Positions 1-7,112 of a stretch of 12,263 nucleotides of DNA are shown here, in pieces. Below the pieces are notes generated by a model. The model was not told the origin of the DNA and did no database searches. It saw nothing but the letters and a program-made list of their open reading frames with translations. The stretch's first letter is position 1. Each line of letters starts with the position of its first letter. The DNA lies in assembly GCA_021833045.1 (NCBI GenBank), contig JAKBGP010000042.1, forward strand, positions 1 to 12,263, in the 5' to 3' direction. A program made the position numbers and the translations under genes. The stretch comes from Thermoplasmata archaeon (GTDB taxonomy: Archaea; Thermoplasmatota; Thermoplasmata; Thermoplasmatales; Thermoplasmataceae).

Positions 1-228
1 TACCTGAAAAATTCAGGAAACAAGAATAAACTAAAGAAAAGGAATGCGCGAAACAAGTATGGATCAGCGGTAGCTATGAATCCATTCACATTAAATTTTG
101 GTAAGGAAACATATTATAGGATGCATATATATTCTATGAAGTTATCTAATAGTAAACCCAAGGTTGCATGGCGGTTGAATGAGTTTTATGAGAGCATGTA
201 TTCTGGAAACTTTGAAAATTACTCCTGA
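1..228 (+). CDS. C-terminal end of an unrecognised protein (partial)
   Basis: Frame 1 is open from the first base of the window to a TGA at 226-228, giving 75 codons with no stop; the 5' end lies outside the window. The translated tail is basic at first (KNKLKKRNARNKYG, residues about 7-21) and then contains aromatic-rich sequence ending WRLNEFYESMYSGNFENYS. I do not recognise the family. The basic start and the position beside an orphan gene would fit the end of a transposase or another accessory protein, but no catalytic motif is visible. Another open frame (179-418) overlaps its end, so a frameshifted, longer original gene is also possible. Low confidence because only a fragment is visible. 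Confidence 0.33.
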   Translation, partial: YLKNSGNKNKLKKRNARNKYGSAVAMNPFTLNFGKETYYRMHIYSMKLSNSKPKVAWRLNEFYESMYSGNFENYS

Positions 229-407
229 AGACGAATATAAAAAATGTAATATCGTTTATTTCCTTGAGAATCCCTTAGAAGATCTAAAATGTGGAACGAA
301 AGCCCCACACTGGGATTTGCATTGTTTGAATAGAATGAATCTTATACTAGCATTCCTAAATTGTTTCGGGAACATAAAAAACTCAATGTTAATGATTCAC
401 TATTGGA
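229..407. other. Intergenic/uncertain stretch with no convincing gene
   Basis: After the TGA at 226-228 the plus strand has one open frame, starting with an ATG at 179 and ending at 418. It would encode 79 residues (for example TPEDEYKKCNIVYFLENPL), overlaps the frame ending at 228 by 50 nt and runs 11 nt into the next gene. It has no visible TATA box at leaderless spacing and no Shine-Dalgarno, so I do not call it as a gene. It may be a decayed or frameshifted continuation of the upstream frame. A weak A-rich element at 373-380 could belong to the promoter of the gene that starts at 408 or 420. Confidence 0.3.
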
Positions 408-1637
408 ATGGGGCGTGATATGAAAAACCAAAACATATTAGATGCCATCATAGAGGCGGGAGGAATGGCAATTTTATTAGGTTTAGGCGTTACAGTTCTA
501 TTAGTATTGCCATCAGTGTTTATTCTTTATGCTTTACATATGATTTACTCCTATTATACATTAGCTGAAGAATTCGTTGTTGTAACATTTGTGCTTTTTA
601 CCATATTCTTTATTGATTTTGCTTTCGTCAAAACGAGTACTGAAACTGATCGAGGAGACAGTAGTACAATAACTACTATAAGAACTGACGATAGAGACAA
701 TTCAATATCAGGATGTTCCTGCATAGTTGCTTGGGGAGAGATTTATGAACAAGTCAAGCATGACAGTGTAATTTTTGAGTATGCACTGGGAACGAAATCC
801 ACTAATGACAAGAAGACCATATATGAAATAGCAACTCACTCTATCTATCAAAATAAACAAATGCGAATATTAGCTGATTTGTTTCCCAATATTTCAGTAG
901 AAGAGATTAAATCGATACCAGATATTTCTTCTCCCGAATCGGTAAACCATTTAAATACTCTGTCTGGGCGTTATTTATTAATAGGTATTATTTTTTTGAT
1001 ATTAGGAATAGTTTTCCTAGCAAATGCGTTCTATGGGACCAATTATACTCATATAAGCTTAGGTTATGAAATATTCGTTTCAATTTTTTTCATAGTTAGT
1101 TTCCCCTTCTTTATTGCTTTCATTTTCTACGAAAATGAGTGGAAAAGAAGACTTTCATTTGAATTCAAAGGAAAAAGATTCTATAAGATAGGCTTACCAA
1201 CTGATTCTTTTCCACTCAAATTAAACAGAATAGAAGAGTACTATGTTCCTTCTGAAAATGACAGTGAGATGATTTATTGTCCATCCTGTTATGGAACAGG
1301 AAAGAAATCCATTATAAAAACAATATATGCCGGACAGCACAGAGTTTACGATCGAACACCCTCTTGGGATGAGCAAGGACATGAAGACCTAAACACTTTT
1401 CATTTAGAACCTACATACAAAGAAGTGACAGAAGAAGTTGAATGCACGGTATGTAAGGGAACTAAAAAAGTACCGCTTTCAAGTGTAGCCGAATCCTTTA
1501 ATCGATCCATCGATAATTATAATAGGTTACTTGATAAATTGATAGAAAAATTTCCATTAATCCATCAATGGAAAGATGAATTCAACGAGAAGTTAGACGC
1601 TTGGAACTCTAAATTCGGAAATTACGAAATTGATTGA
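408..1637 (+). CDS. Four-helix membrane protein with a DnaJ-like CxxCxGxG zinc module
   Basis: This 409-residue protein is of unknown function. Hydrophobic segments suggest membrane helices at about residues 19-44, 56-73, 189-208 and 221-241. They leave a soluble loop of about 115 residues (74-188) and a C-terminal soluble domain from about 245. That domain holds two CxxC knuckles, CPSCYGTG (C291, C294) and CTVCKGTK (C346, C349). The first matches the CxxCxGxG repeat of the DnaJ central domain exactly; the second lacks the last Gly. Together they can bind one zinc ion, and there is no J domain. The tail is helical and amphipathic (about 355-400). An ATG at 420 (MKNQNIL) is an equally good start; neither has a clear promoter. 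The gene has no operon partner and is AT-rich, so it looks like an accessory gene. A role in membrane protein quality control is only a guess. Confidence 0.75.
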   Translation: MGRDMKNQNILDAIIEAGGMAILLGLGVTVLLVLPSVFILYALHMIYSYYTLAEEFVVVTFVLFTIFFIDFAFVKTSTETDRGDSSTITTIRTDDRDNSISGCSCIVAWGEIYEQVKHDSVIFEYALGTKSTNDKKTIYEIATHSIYQNKQMRILADLFPNISVEEIKSIPDISSPESVNHLNTLSGRYLLIGIIFLILGIVFLANAFYGTNYTHISLGYEIFVSIFFIVSFPFFIAFIFYENEWKRRLSFEFKGKRFYKIGLPTDSFPLKLNRIEEYYVPSENDSEMIYCPSCYGTGKKSIIKTIYAGQHRVYDRTPSWDEQGHEDLNTFHLEPTYKEVTEEVECTVCKGTKKVPLSSVAESFNRSIDNYNRLLDKLIEKFPLIHQWKDEFNEKLDAWNSKFGNYEID

Positions 1638-1642
1638 AGGGA

Positions 1643-1655
1643 GACTCTTTTTATA
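1643..1655 (+). terminator. T-rich 3' end signal after the membrane-protein gene
   Basis: A run of five T followed by ATATA lies 6-18 nt after the stop codon, in the gap between two convergent genes. Archaeal transcription commonly ends in T-runs without a hairpin. No stem-loop is seen. Confidence 0.3.
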
Positions 1656-1759
1656 TAGAAATATAATTTGAAGAAGGATCAATGTTCATTGGGATTTTCA
1701 TGGGAGGTTTATAGGAAAAATCAATAGTATTAAAAGTCACTCATTGCCCCTTAATCGTT

Positions 1760-2236
1760 TTATTTGGTTATAGAATTTCTTATTTCATCCATTGTCATTG
1801 TCCTCTCGCAGTAATGACATCTGTACAGTAGTTTGTCTCCTTTTTTCTCCATTGTGAATACTGTTTTCACGGGTTCTTTAGCGTTAGTGACACAGTTTTG
1901 GTTCTGGCATCTTATTATGTCATGAACTGTCTCGGGAAGAGAAACATTAAACTTTTCCTTTATGACAAAATTCTCAACAATGTTAATGGTGGCATTTGGT
2001 GAGACCATACTGATGAGATCAAGCTCCTTTTTCCTGAGGTTTTTCTTCTCTATCTTCACCACATCCTTGCTGTTGCCCTTACTGGTTCGCACATTCATAA
2101 GTAGACTTACAGTAAATCCAGATTTGCCATTGATCTTTAGCACGGAAAGAACTTCCATTGCTGATCCTGGATTTATGTGATCAATTACTATCCCATCTTC
2201 TATTTTGCTTATCTTTAATGTTTTTTCCTCAGACAA
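1760..2236 (-). CDS. pyrI: Aspartate carbamoyltransferase regulatory chain
   Basis: Regulatory subunit of aspartate carbamoyltransferase. It binds nucleotide effectors and holds catalytic trimers together through a zinc domain. From the TTG at 2236 the protein has 158 residues, close to the family's usual 150 or so, and begins SEEKTLKISKIEDGIVIDHI, which lines up with the start of bacterial PyrI (VxxIxxGxVIDHI). The C-terminal zinc ligands are visible as C110-x4-C115 and C140-x2-C143. I prefer this start because an eight-base Shine-Dalgarno (2249-2242) ends 5 nt upstream of it; a longer frame begins at a TTG at 2251 (163 aa). With the chosen start one nucleotide separates it from the pyrB stop, so the two are co-transcribed and probably translationally coupled. 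The call is secure; the start is likely. Confidence 0.96.
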   Translation of the reverse strand: MSEEKTLKISKIEDGIVIDHINPGSAMEVLSVLKINGKSGFTVSLLMNVRTSKGNSKDVVKIEKKNLRKKELDLISMVSPNATINIVENFVIKEKFNVSLPETVHDIIRCQNQNCVTNAKEPVKTVFTMEKKGDKLLYRCHYCERTMTMDEIRNSITK

Positions 2237-2237
2237 T

Positions 2238-3158
2238 TTATTCACCTCCAAGTATCATATCAATTAGAGCCATCCTCACAAATACACCATTTTCCGCTTG
2301 TTTGAAATAGGTTGCCCTTGGATCATTATCAACTTCCGGGCTAATCTCATCCACTCTAGGAAGCGGGTGAAGTATGATCGCAGTTTCTTTCATTGCTGAA
2401 ACCGTATCAATATCGAATGAGTATGAACCTATAACTTTTGCATAATCGTTGAGATCCACGAATCTCTCTTTCTGTATTCTTGTTACATAAAACACATCGC
2501 TACTGTTCAGAACTTCATCTAGGCTTTTACTTTTAATGACTTTTTCAGGGTTTTTGAGCGTGCTGATTATATGGTCAGGCATTTCAAGAGATTCTGGTGA
2601 CACCAGTGATATGGTTGTATCAAATCTATTAAGTGCCCTGATCAATGAATGCACAGTTCTGCCGTATTTAAGATCTCCGGCCATTGTGATGTGAAGCCCG
2701 TTGAAAGTCCCAAATTTTTCCCAAATGGTGAAAAGATCAAGAAGAGTCTGTGTCGGGTGCTGTCCCGATCCATCTCCTCCATTTATTACTGGCACTGAAG
2801 AAAATTCCGAGGCTAGCCTGGCTGCCCCTTCCATAGGATGCCTCATTACAATTATATCAGAGTATGAGGATGCCATTCTAATGGTATCAGCTACGGTTTC
2901 CCCCTTGGATGCAGAACTGCTCTTAGGTTCAGATACTGTGATTACAGAACCACCAAGCCTGTGCATTGCACTCTCAAAGGAAAGTCTTGTTCTTGTGCTG
3001 GGCTCAAAGAAGAGCGTGGCCATTATCTTTCCATCCATGGTCTTGATTTTTTCTTCCTTGGAGAGCTTTTTCTTAAACTTGGAGGCATTTTCAAAAACCT
3101 TAAAAATATCCTCGTTCGAAATGTCCCCTATATTGACAATATCTTTTTTCTTAAGCAT
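2238..3158 (-). CDS. pyrB: Aspartate carbamoyltransferase catalytic chain
   Basis: Catalyses carbamoyl phosphate plus L-aspartate to N-carbamoyl-L-aspartate plus phosphate in the cytosol, the committed step of pyrimidine synthesis. The 306-residue length matches the usual 300-310. Visible active-site elements in order: the carbamoyl-phosphate loop STRTR (54-58), the mobile loop SSSASKGE with K85, RHPMEG (R106, H107), HPTQ (134-137), DLKYGR (162-167), TRIQKER with R227, and the aspartate-side HPLPR (264-268). All key residues are present, so the enzyme should be active. The start at 3158 has a TATA element centred about 27 nt upstream, so the transcript is probably leaderless. The regulatory chain follows directly, forming a complete allosteric enzyme. 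Confidence 0.98.
   Translation of the reverse strand: MLKKKDIVNIGDISNEDIFKVFENASKFKKKLSKEEKIKTMDGKIMATLFFEPSTRTRLSFESAMHRLGGSVITVSEPKSSSASKGETVADTIRMASSYSDIIVMRHPMEGAARLASEFSSVPVINGGDGSGQHPTQTLLDLFTIWEKFGTFNGLHITMAGDLKYGRTVHSLIRALNRFDTTISLVSPESLEMPDHIISTLKNPEKVIKSKSLDEVLNSSDVFYVTRIQKERFVDLNDYAKVIGSYSFDIDTVSAMKETAIILHPLPRVDEISPEVDNDPRATYFKQAENGVFVRMALIDMILGGE
2242..2249 (-). promoter_or_regulatory. Shine-Dalgarno that decides the pyrI start
   Basis: On the minus strand GGAGGTGA lies inside the last codons of pyrB, followed by five bases and TTG at 2236. The spacing is right for that TTG and excludes the upstream TTG at 2251, which overlaps the motif. Confidence 0.7.
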
Positions 3159-3180
3159 TAAAAATTAAGATGCTACATCG

Positions 3181-3190
3181 ATATATAATT
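3181..3190 (-). promoter_or_regulatory. TATA box of pyrBI
   Basis: On the minus strand AATTATATAT is centred about 27 nt upstream of the pyrB ATG (3158), the spacing expected for archaeal leaderless transcription. Confidence 0.6.
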
Positions 3191-3300
3191 ATTCGTTAAG
3201 GGTCTTTGCAAAACCGGGTTAATAAGGAAAAATGACCAGCGCTGTCTTTGAATATAAAACTGTAAGAAGAACAAATGTCGGTTTTGATTATACAGAATCG

Positions 3301-3308
3301 ATATTTAT
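3301..3308 (+). promoter_or_regulatory. TATA box of the alpha/beta hydrolase gene
   Basis: ATATTTAT lies about 21-28 nt upstream of the ATG at 3329, consistent with a leaderless transcript. It is divergent from the pyrB promoter in the same 170-nt gap. Confidence 0.5.
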
Positions 3309-3328
3309 CAATAAATCATACTTGATCC

Positions 3329-4051
3329 ATGGAAAAAAATCTTGTTCTGGTACCGGGAGCATGGTTGGGTGCGTGGGTTTGGAAGAAATTAATACCACCA
3401 CTTGAGAAACAGGGATACAATGTTTATCCCATTACTTTGAGCGGCATGGGTGAGAGAAAACACCTGTCATCTGAAAAAATAGGTATGGAAACAGCAGTAC
3501 AGGATGTGATGAATGTCATAGAATATAATGATCTTGATGACATCATACTGGTGGGACACAGCTTTGCTGGAAAGGTTGTCTCTGTAGTTTCAGAAAGGAT
3601 ACCAGAAAAGATCAGACAGGTACTTTTCTTGGATGCCTTTGTTCCGGAAAATATCAACACACCTCAGGGAATATTCGATCCTGAATCTGAGTATGGACCA
3701 ATTCCTCAAGGAGAAATTGGAATTCCATTAACTGAGAATATAATAGATAAAATAGGAAGCGATGTGAAAGGTGAGGACAGGAAATGGATGCTTCAGAAAG
3801 GAACAACATGGCCAATCAGACTTGCTAAGGATCCCATAGTCATATCAAACAGATTCAAGGCCCTTAGGAAAGCATACATAATTTGCGTAATTCAGAATGA
3901 GAACGAGCTTAATGATGAGGATAAAAATGAACTTGAAAAATACCTCAATAAACTGGAAGGCCCTTACAGAATAATAAAGACTGGCCACTGGCCCATGGTT
4001 ACACAGCCGGAAGAACTCGTAAGATATATATTAGAATTATCTAAAGAATAA
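3329..4051 (+). CDS. Alpha/beta hydrolase (esterase/hydroxynitrile lyase-like)
   Basis: A 240-residue cytosolic alpha/beta-hydrolase of the type that includes plant methylesterases and hydroxynitrile lyases and many microbial esterases. The N-terminal strand and oxyanion turn VLVPGAWLGAWVW (6-18) is typical. The nucleophile elbow is GHSFAG (76-81) with Ser78, followed by LFLDAFVP (99-106) and the catalytic His in TGHWPM (His220). The usual catalytic Asp is not obvious: in the strand YIICVIQNENEL (183-194) the expected position appears to be Gln189, with Glu191 and Glu193 nearby. The substrate cannot be told from sequence. The gene is monocistronic, with its own TATA box, facing away from pyrB. 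The start at 3329 fits both the promoter and the family's N-terminus. Confidence 0.85.
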   Translation: MEKNLVLVPGAWLGAWVWKKLIPPLEKQGYNVYPITLSGMGERKHLSSEKIGMETAVQDVMNVIEYNDLDDIILVGHSFAGKVVSVVSERIPEKIRQVLFLDAFVPENINTPQGIFDPESEYGPIPQGEIGIPLTENIIDKIGSDVKGEDRKWMLQKGTTWPIRLAKDPIVISNRFKALRKAYIICVIQNENELNDEDKNELEKYLNKLEGPYRIIKTGHWPMVTQPEELVRYILELSKE

Positions 4052-4099
4052 CTCTATTCCTAATTGTAAATATCAATTTGTTTTCAAGTAAATTGAAAA

Positions 4100-4172
4100 A
4101 GCCACTGGAGGGATTTGAACCCCCGACCTGCTGATTACAAATCAGCTGCTCTACCACCTGAGCTACAGTGGC
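4100..4172 (-). tRNA. tRNA-Thr (anticodon UGU)
   Basis: The minus strand folds into a full cloverleaf: acceptor GCCACTG/CAGTGGC, D-arm GCTC/GAGC, anticodon arm GCTGA/TCAGC with loop TTTGTAA (anticodon TGT), a five-base variable region, and T-arm GGGGG/CCCTC with loop TTCAAAT. There is no intron and no encoded CCA. The discriminator base is T (4100), as expected for archaeal tRNA-Thr. It reads ACA codons, and ACG by wobble. Five T at 4100-4096 form a likely termination site, and a TATA-like element lies upstream. Confidence 0.97.
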
Positions 4173-4199
4173 AATAAAGAGGTAAATCCTTCTTATTAG

Positions 4200-4208
4200 A
4201 TATACTTT
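4200..4208 (-). promoter_or_regulatory. TATA (box A) of tRNA-Thr
   Basis: On the minus strand AAAGTATAT lies 28-36 nt before the first base of the mature tRNA. This would place transcription start a few bases upstream of it. Confidence 0.45.
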
Positions 4209-4316
4209 AAGAATCTGACATCTACGGTAAAGCCATTTCTAAACTCCATATAAGTGAACCAATAATCGTCATAGAATAAAAGTAAATATTCGTACTCCGG
4301 CTTTTGTACCAAATAA

Positions 4317-4330
4317 TTTATATTTATAAA
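4317..4330 (+). promoter_or_regulatory. TATA box of the DUF4382 gene
   Basis: TTTATATTTATAAA is centred about 23 nt before the ATG at 4346. It supports that ATG as a leaderless start and argues against the ATG at 4304, which lies upstream of the box. Confidence 0.6.
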
Positions 4331-4345
4331 AACAGTATTTACTTT

Positions 4346-4879
4346 ATGAAAACTAAGTATGTGATCGCAGTTGTAGTCATATTACTTGTCGCTGGCTTGG
4401 GTTCATATGCATACGTATATGAACAAGGGCAGAACAATGGAAATATGACTTTGTCAGTTGCAGATCTAAGTATAACAGGAGTGAGCGCAGTATATATCAG
4501 TTTCAGTGAGGTTGCACTACACAAAGCACCGGCGAATGGCTCAAATAGCAACTCGTCTGGAGGATGGAGTAACTACTCTGTTAATACTCACACTATAAAC
4601 ATACTCAATCTTTCAACAAGTGATGCTGCGGTATTGGGAAACATAGCACTGAGCACAGGTACATACACAATGATAAAACTTTACATTACAAGTGTGACAG
4701 TTACCATTTCTGGTGTTAATTACACCTTTAAGTTGATGGCCCCATATGCGTTTATCAACCATCCATTCACCATATCAGCACACTCAACCACAAATGTAAT
4801 GATCGATTTCAACCTTGTCAGTGATATGAACATCACTTCAAAAGTATTCACTCCAAACGTTGGCATCGCAGTATCTTAA
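4346..4879 (+). CDS. DUF4382 surface protein, membrane-anchored
   Basis: A 177-residue protein of the DUF4382 family. An N-terminal hydrophobic segment (about residues 5-24) acts as an uncleaved anchor or signal peptide; there is no lipobox cysteine. The rest matches the family layout: an opening beta strand (MTLSVADLSITGVSAVYISF), an acidic-polar linker, INILNLST, the GTYTMIKLYI segment typical of the family, then HPFTISAHSTTNVMIDFNL and a final beta strand. The domain is expected outside the membrane. It has seven N-x-S/T sequons, so it may be glycosylated. Its role is unknown; members of this family are exported proteins of unknown function. I use the ATG at 4346, not the in-frame ATG at 4304, because the TATA box lies between them. 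The gene stands alone, with its own promoter and a T-rich end. Confidence 0.85.
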   Translation: MKTKYVIAVVVILLVAGLGSYAYVYEQGQNNGNMTLSVADLSITGVSAVYISFSEVALHKAPANGSNSNSSGGWSNYSVNTHTINILNLSTSDAAVLGNIALSTGTYTMIKLYITSVTVTISGVNYTFKLMAPYAFINHPFTISAHSTTNVMIDFNLVSDMNITSKVFTPNVGIAVS

Positions 4880-4907
4880 ATACCATTGTGATGCCATTAA
4901 TTTATAA

Positions 4908-4925
4908 TTATTTTTAATTTTTTTC
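4908..4925 (+). terminator. T-rich terminator after the DUF4382 gene
   Basis: Two T-runs (five at 4911-4915, seven at 4918-4924) lie about 30-45 nt after the stop codon. This is the strongest poly-T signal in the window on this strand. No stem-loop is needed for archaeal termination. Confidence 0.4.
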
Positions 4926-4936
4926 TAACATGCAAG

Positions 4937-4944
4937 TTTTTAAA
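4937..4944 (+). promoter_or_regulatory. TATA box of the nucleotidyltransferase gene
   Basis: TTTTAAAG is centred about 26 nt upstream of the ATG at 4967. It points to a leaderless start at that ATG over the GTG at 4961 or the TTG at 4964. Confidence 0.45.
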
Positions 4945-4966
4945 GGGTTTTTGTTATACAGTGTTG

Positions 4967-6046
4967 ATGACAGTAAAAGGGGTACTTATGGCAGGGGGAA
5001 AAGGAACGAGACTCAGACCTATAACATATTCTATACCAAAACCACTGGTTCCTGTTGCAGGAAAGGCTTGCATGGAGTATCCACTGAATTCATTTATTGA
5101 AGCGGAAATCAGAGACGTGATTGTGACTACCGGGTACAAATTTGAACACCTTATAGCAGGTCTCCTGAAAAATGACAGAAAAAAACAGAATATTCTATTT
5201 TCTGTAGAGAGGGAACCAGCAGGAACAGCGGGAAGCGTAAAGCTTGTTCAGGGTTTCCTTGACGATACTTTCGTAGTGGGTAGCGGTGATATTCTATTTG
5301 ATTTTAACATAAAAGCAGCAATAAAAAGCCATGAGAAAAGCGGGAAATCAGCAACTATTGTTCTGACTGAAGTTGAGGATCCCAGTCAGCTCGGAATAGT
5401 TGAAACTGAGAATGGAATTGTGAAAAGATTTTTGGAAAAACCTTCTGCCTCTGAAGTTTTTTCAAAAAAAGCAAACACTGGAATTTATATTCTTGAACCG
5501 GAAATTCTGGAACATATTCCTGAAAATGAACCATATGATTTTGGAAAGCAGCTTTTCCCTAAACTTCTCTCTGAAGGGGTGGAAATAAATTCATGGGAAG
5601 GAAAAGGTGTGTGGCTTGACACTGGAAGACCTAAAGAACTCATTTCTGGAAGCCAGATCATGGCCTCCAGATATGGATTTGAGATCAATGAAAAGAGTAT
5701 CTCAGGCAGAATCATTATGAAAGAAAAGCCCATAGGGGATAATTACAAAATCAACGGAAACTGCTATCTTGGAGAAAACATTAAGATTGGAAATGAAACT
5801 ACTGTCCATAATTCCATGATATATAATGGCGTTGAAATTGGCGACAATGTGAAAATATCTGATTCTATAATATTCGATCGCTGCAGGATAGACAGTGAGA
5901 CAGAACTATCTGGTTCAGTCATTATGGAAAACACATCCATTGGAAAAAAATGCATCATCAACAGAAGTGCCCTTTCAGCAAATTTGAGCATTCAGAACAG
6001 TTCAAGGATATATGATGTGTCTCTTTCATCAAATTCCTCTGAGTGA
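4967..6046 (+). CDS. Sugar-1-phosphate nucleotidyltransferase with beta-helix tail
   Basis: A 359-residue NDP-sugar pyrophosphorylase: it condenses an NTP with a sugar-1-phosphate to give the NDP-sugar and pyrophosphate. The N-terminal Rossmann-like domain (about 1-235) has the NTP-binding signature GGKGTRLRP (10-18), K25-P26, EPAGTAG (84-89+), the metal-binding Asp in GSGD (D108), EKP (157-159), NTGIY (170-174) and WLDTG (216-220). A C-terminal left-handed beta-helix (about 262-345) has hexapeptide-like repeats (LGENIKIG, VEIGDNVKIS, TSIGKKCIIN). This two-domain form is common among archaeal glucose-1-phosphate thymidylyl-/uridylyl- and mannose-1-phosphate guanylyltransferases. Which sugar and base it uses cannot be told from sequence. 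It probably feeds glycosylation or lipid-glycan synthesis. It is monocistronic with its own TATA box. Confidence 0.92.
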   Translation: MTVKGVLMAGGKGTRLRPITYSIPKPLVPVAGKACMEYPLNSFIEAEIRDVIVTTGYKFEHLIAGLLKNDRKKQNILFSVEREPAGTAGSVKLVQGFLDDTFVVGSGDILFDFNIKAAIKSHEKSGKSATIVLTEVEDPSQLGIVETENGIVKRFLEKPSASEVFSKKANTGIYILEPEILEHIPENEPYDFGKQLFPKLLSEGVEINSWEGKGVWLDTGRPKELISGSQIMASRYGFEINEKSISGRIIMKEKPIGDNYKINGNCYLGENIKIGNETTVHNSMIYNGVEIGDNVKISDSIIFDRCRIDSETELSGSVIMENTSIGKKCIINRSALSANLSIQNSSRIYDVSLSSNSSE

Positions 6047-6144
6047 CATTCTCCCACCCCCAAGGAGGTATGCTTCCTGCACACGTATGATAAAGCACTA
6101 CAGTTAAATGGTTAATACTTAGGTTCTAAATATTTTCACAAAAC

Positions 6145-6152
6145 TAATATTA
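6145..6152 (+). promoter_or_regulatory. Candidate TATA box of the ABC exporter operon
   Basis: AATATTAA lies about 22-29 nt before the ATG at 6174. A second AT-rich element (6158-6167) is too close for leaderless initiation. Weak assignment. Confidence 0.3.
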
Positions 6153-6173
6153 ACCTGTTTTATATTTTGTCCT

Positions 6174-7112
6174 ATGCCAGAGAATTATATAGAGATTGAA
6201 AATTTAAGAAAGACATATGATGGAAAAAAATTTGCTCTGGATGGCCTGACTTTTAATACCGTAAAAGGAGAAATATACGGACTACTTGGTAAGAATGGTG
6301 CAGGAAAGAGCACCTCAATAAAAATCATGACAACCCTCATAGGATTCAACTCCGGGAGAGGAAGCGTCGCAGGGTACGACATTGCGAAAGAAGCATCGAA
6401 GATAAGAAAATGTATTGGTGTGGTTCAACAGGAAGAATCTTATGATTTCGCAACGGTCGAGAATAATTTCAAGCTTGCGGGACTCCTCTGGGAAGTTGGC
6501 AGAGAAGAAAGAGATTCCAGGATGAGCGAACTGATGGACCTTTTTGGCCTGGAGGAGATTAGAAAAAAGAGAATGTTTGATCTCAGCGGTGGGCAGAAAA
6601 AGAGAGTTCAGGTTGCGAGGGAATTCATGCATGACATGAAGGTCATATTTCTTGATGAACCTACGGTAGGCCTTGATCCCATAATGAGAAGGAAAATCCT
6701 TGACTATATCAGGCAGAAGGCTAATAAAGGCCTCACAGTGCTTTTCACGACACAGAATCTTGAAGAGGCAGACATGATCTGCGACAGGATAGGAATAATC
6801 GACGATGGTAAGATTGTGGAAGAAGGTACTTCGAGCCAGCTGAAAAACAGGTATGGGAATTTGAGAACCCTCACCATCTGGATCGGTAACGATTCGATAT
6901 TTTCAAAGGAAGATATACAGAAGGTTTTTTCAGATATTGAATTTGATGAGCTGGATGTGCGAGATAATGTCATAACCATTATAACGAAGAAACTTGAGAA
7001 AAATCTTGGAAACATAATGTCAACACTCTCAAATAATAACATTCAGGTTGAAAGGATAAACGTAGAAAATCCTACTCTGGATGATGTTTTTATAAAGGTG
7101 GTGCAGAAATGA
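6174..7112 (+). CDS. ABC exporter ATP-binding protein, DrrA type
   Basis: A 312-residue ATPase subunit of a drug/lipid-type ABC exporter at the inner face of the membrane. Visible motifs: Walker A GKNGAGKST (39-47), Q-loop Q86, signature LSGGQ (137-141), Walker B VIFLDEP (157-163) with catalytic Glu162, and D-loop GLDP (166-169). The switch residue is Gln194 (TTQNLEEAD) instead of His, which is common in the DrrA subfamily and not a sign of decay. Residues about 225-312 form the C-terminal extension of this subfamily (DUF4162-like), ending NPTLDDVFIKV. The stop overlaps the permease start by four bases (ATGA), so the two subunits are translationally coupled. Substrate unknown; a stress- or drug-related role is inferred from family and from the regulator downstream. 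Confidence 0.95.
   Translation: MPENYIEIENLRKTYDGKKFALDGLTFNTVKGEIYGLLGKNGAGKSTSIKIMTTLIGFNSGRGSVAGYDIAKEASKIRKCIGVVQQEESYDFATVENNFKLAGLLWEVGREERDSRMSELMDLFGLEEIRKKRMFDLSGGQKKRVQVAREFMHDMKVIFLDEPTVGLDPIMRRKILDYIRQKANKGLTVLFTTQNLEEADMICDRIGIIDDGKIVEEGTSSQLKNRYGNLRTLTIWIGNDSIFSKEDIQKVFSDIEFDELDVRDNVITIITKKLEKNLGNIMSTLSNNNIQVERINVENPTLDDVFIKVVQK

Noticed and set aside
2701..3168. Long plus-strand frame of 155 codons opposite pyrB
   Set aside because: It is antisense to a secure pyrB with all catalytic motifs, and has no start signals; it is a shadow.
4101..4172. Plus-strand cloverleaf-like sequence as a second tRNA
   Set aside because: It is simply the complement of the minus-strand tRNA-Thr; invariant bases and discriminator fit only the minus strand.
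6058..6077. CAAGGAGG with TATG and CTTCCT, as a stem-loop or a leader peptide with Shine-Dalgarno (M-L-P-A-H-V)
   Set aside because: The stem is short and imperfect, and the six-codon frame has no support or link to the next gene, about 100 nt away.
6753..6755. Gln in place of the H-loop His in the ABC ATPase, as a sign of inactivation
   Set aside because: TTQ-x-LEEAD is common in DrrA-type ATPases, and all other motifs are intact.
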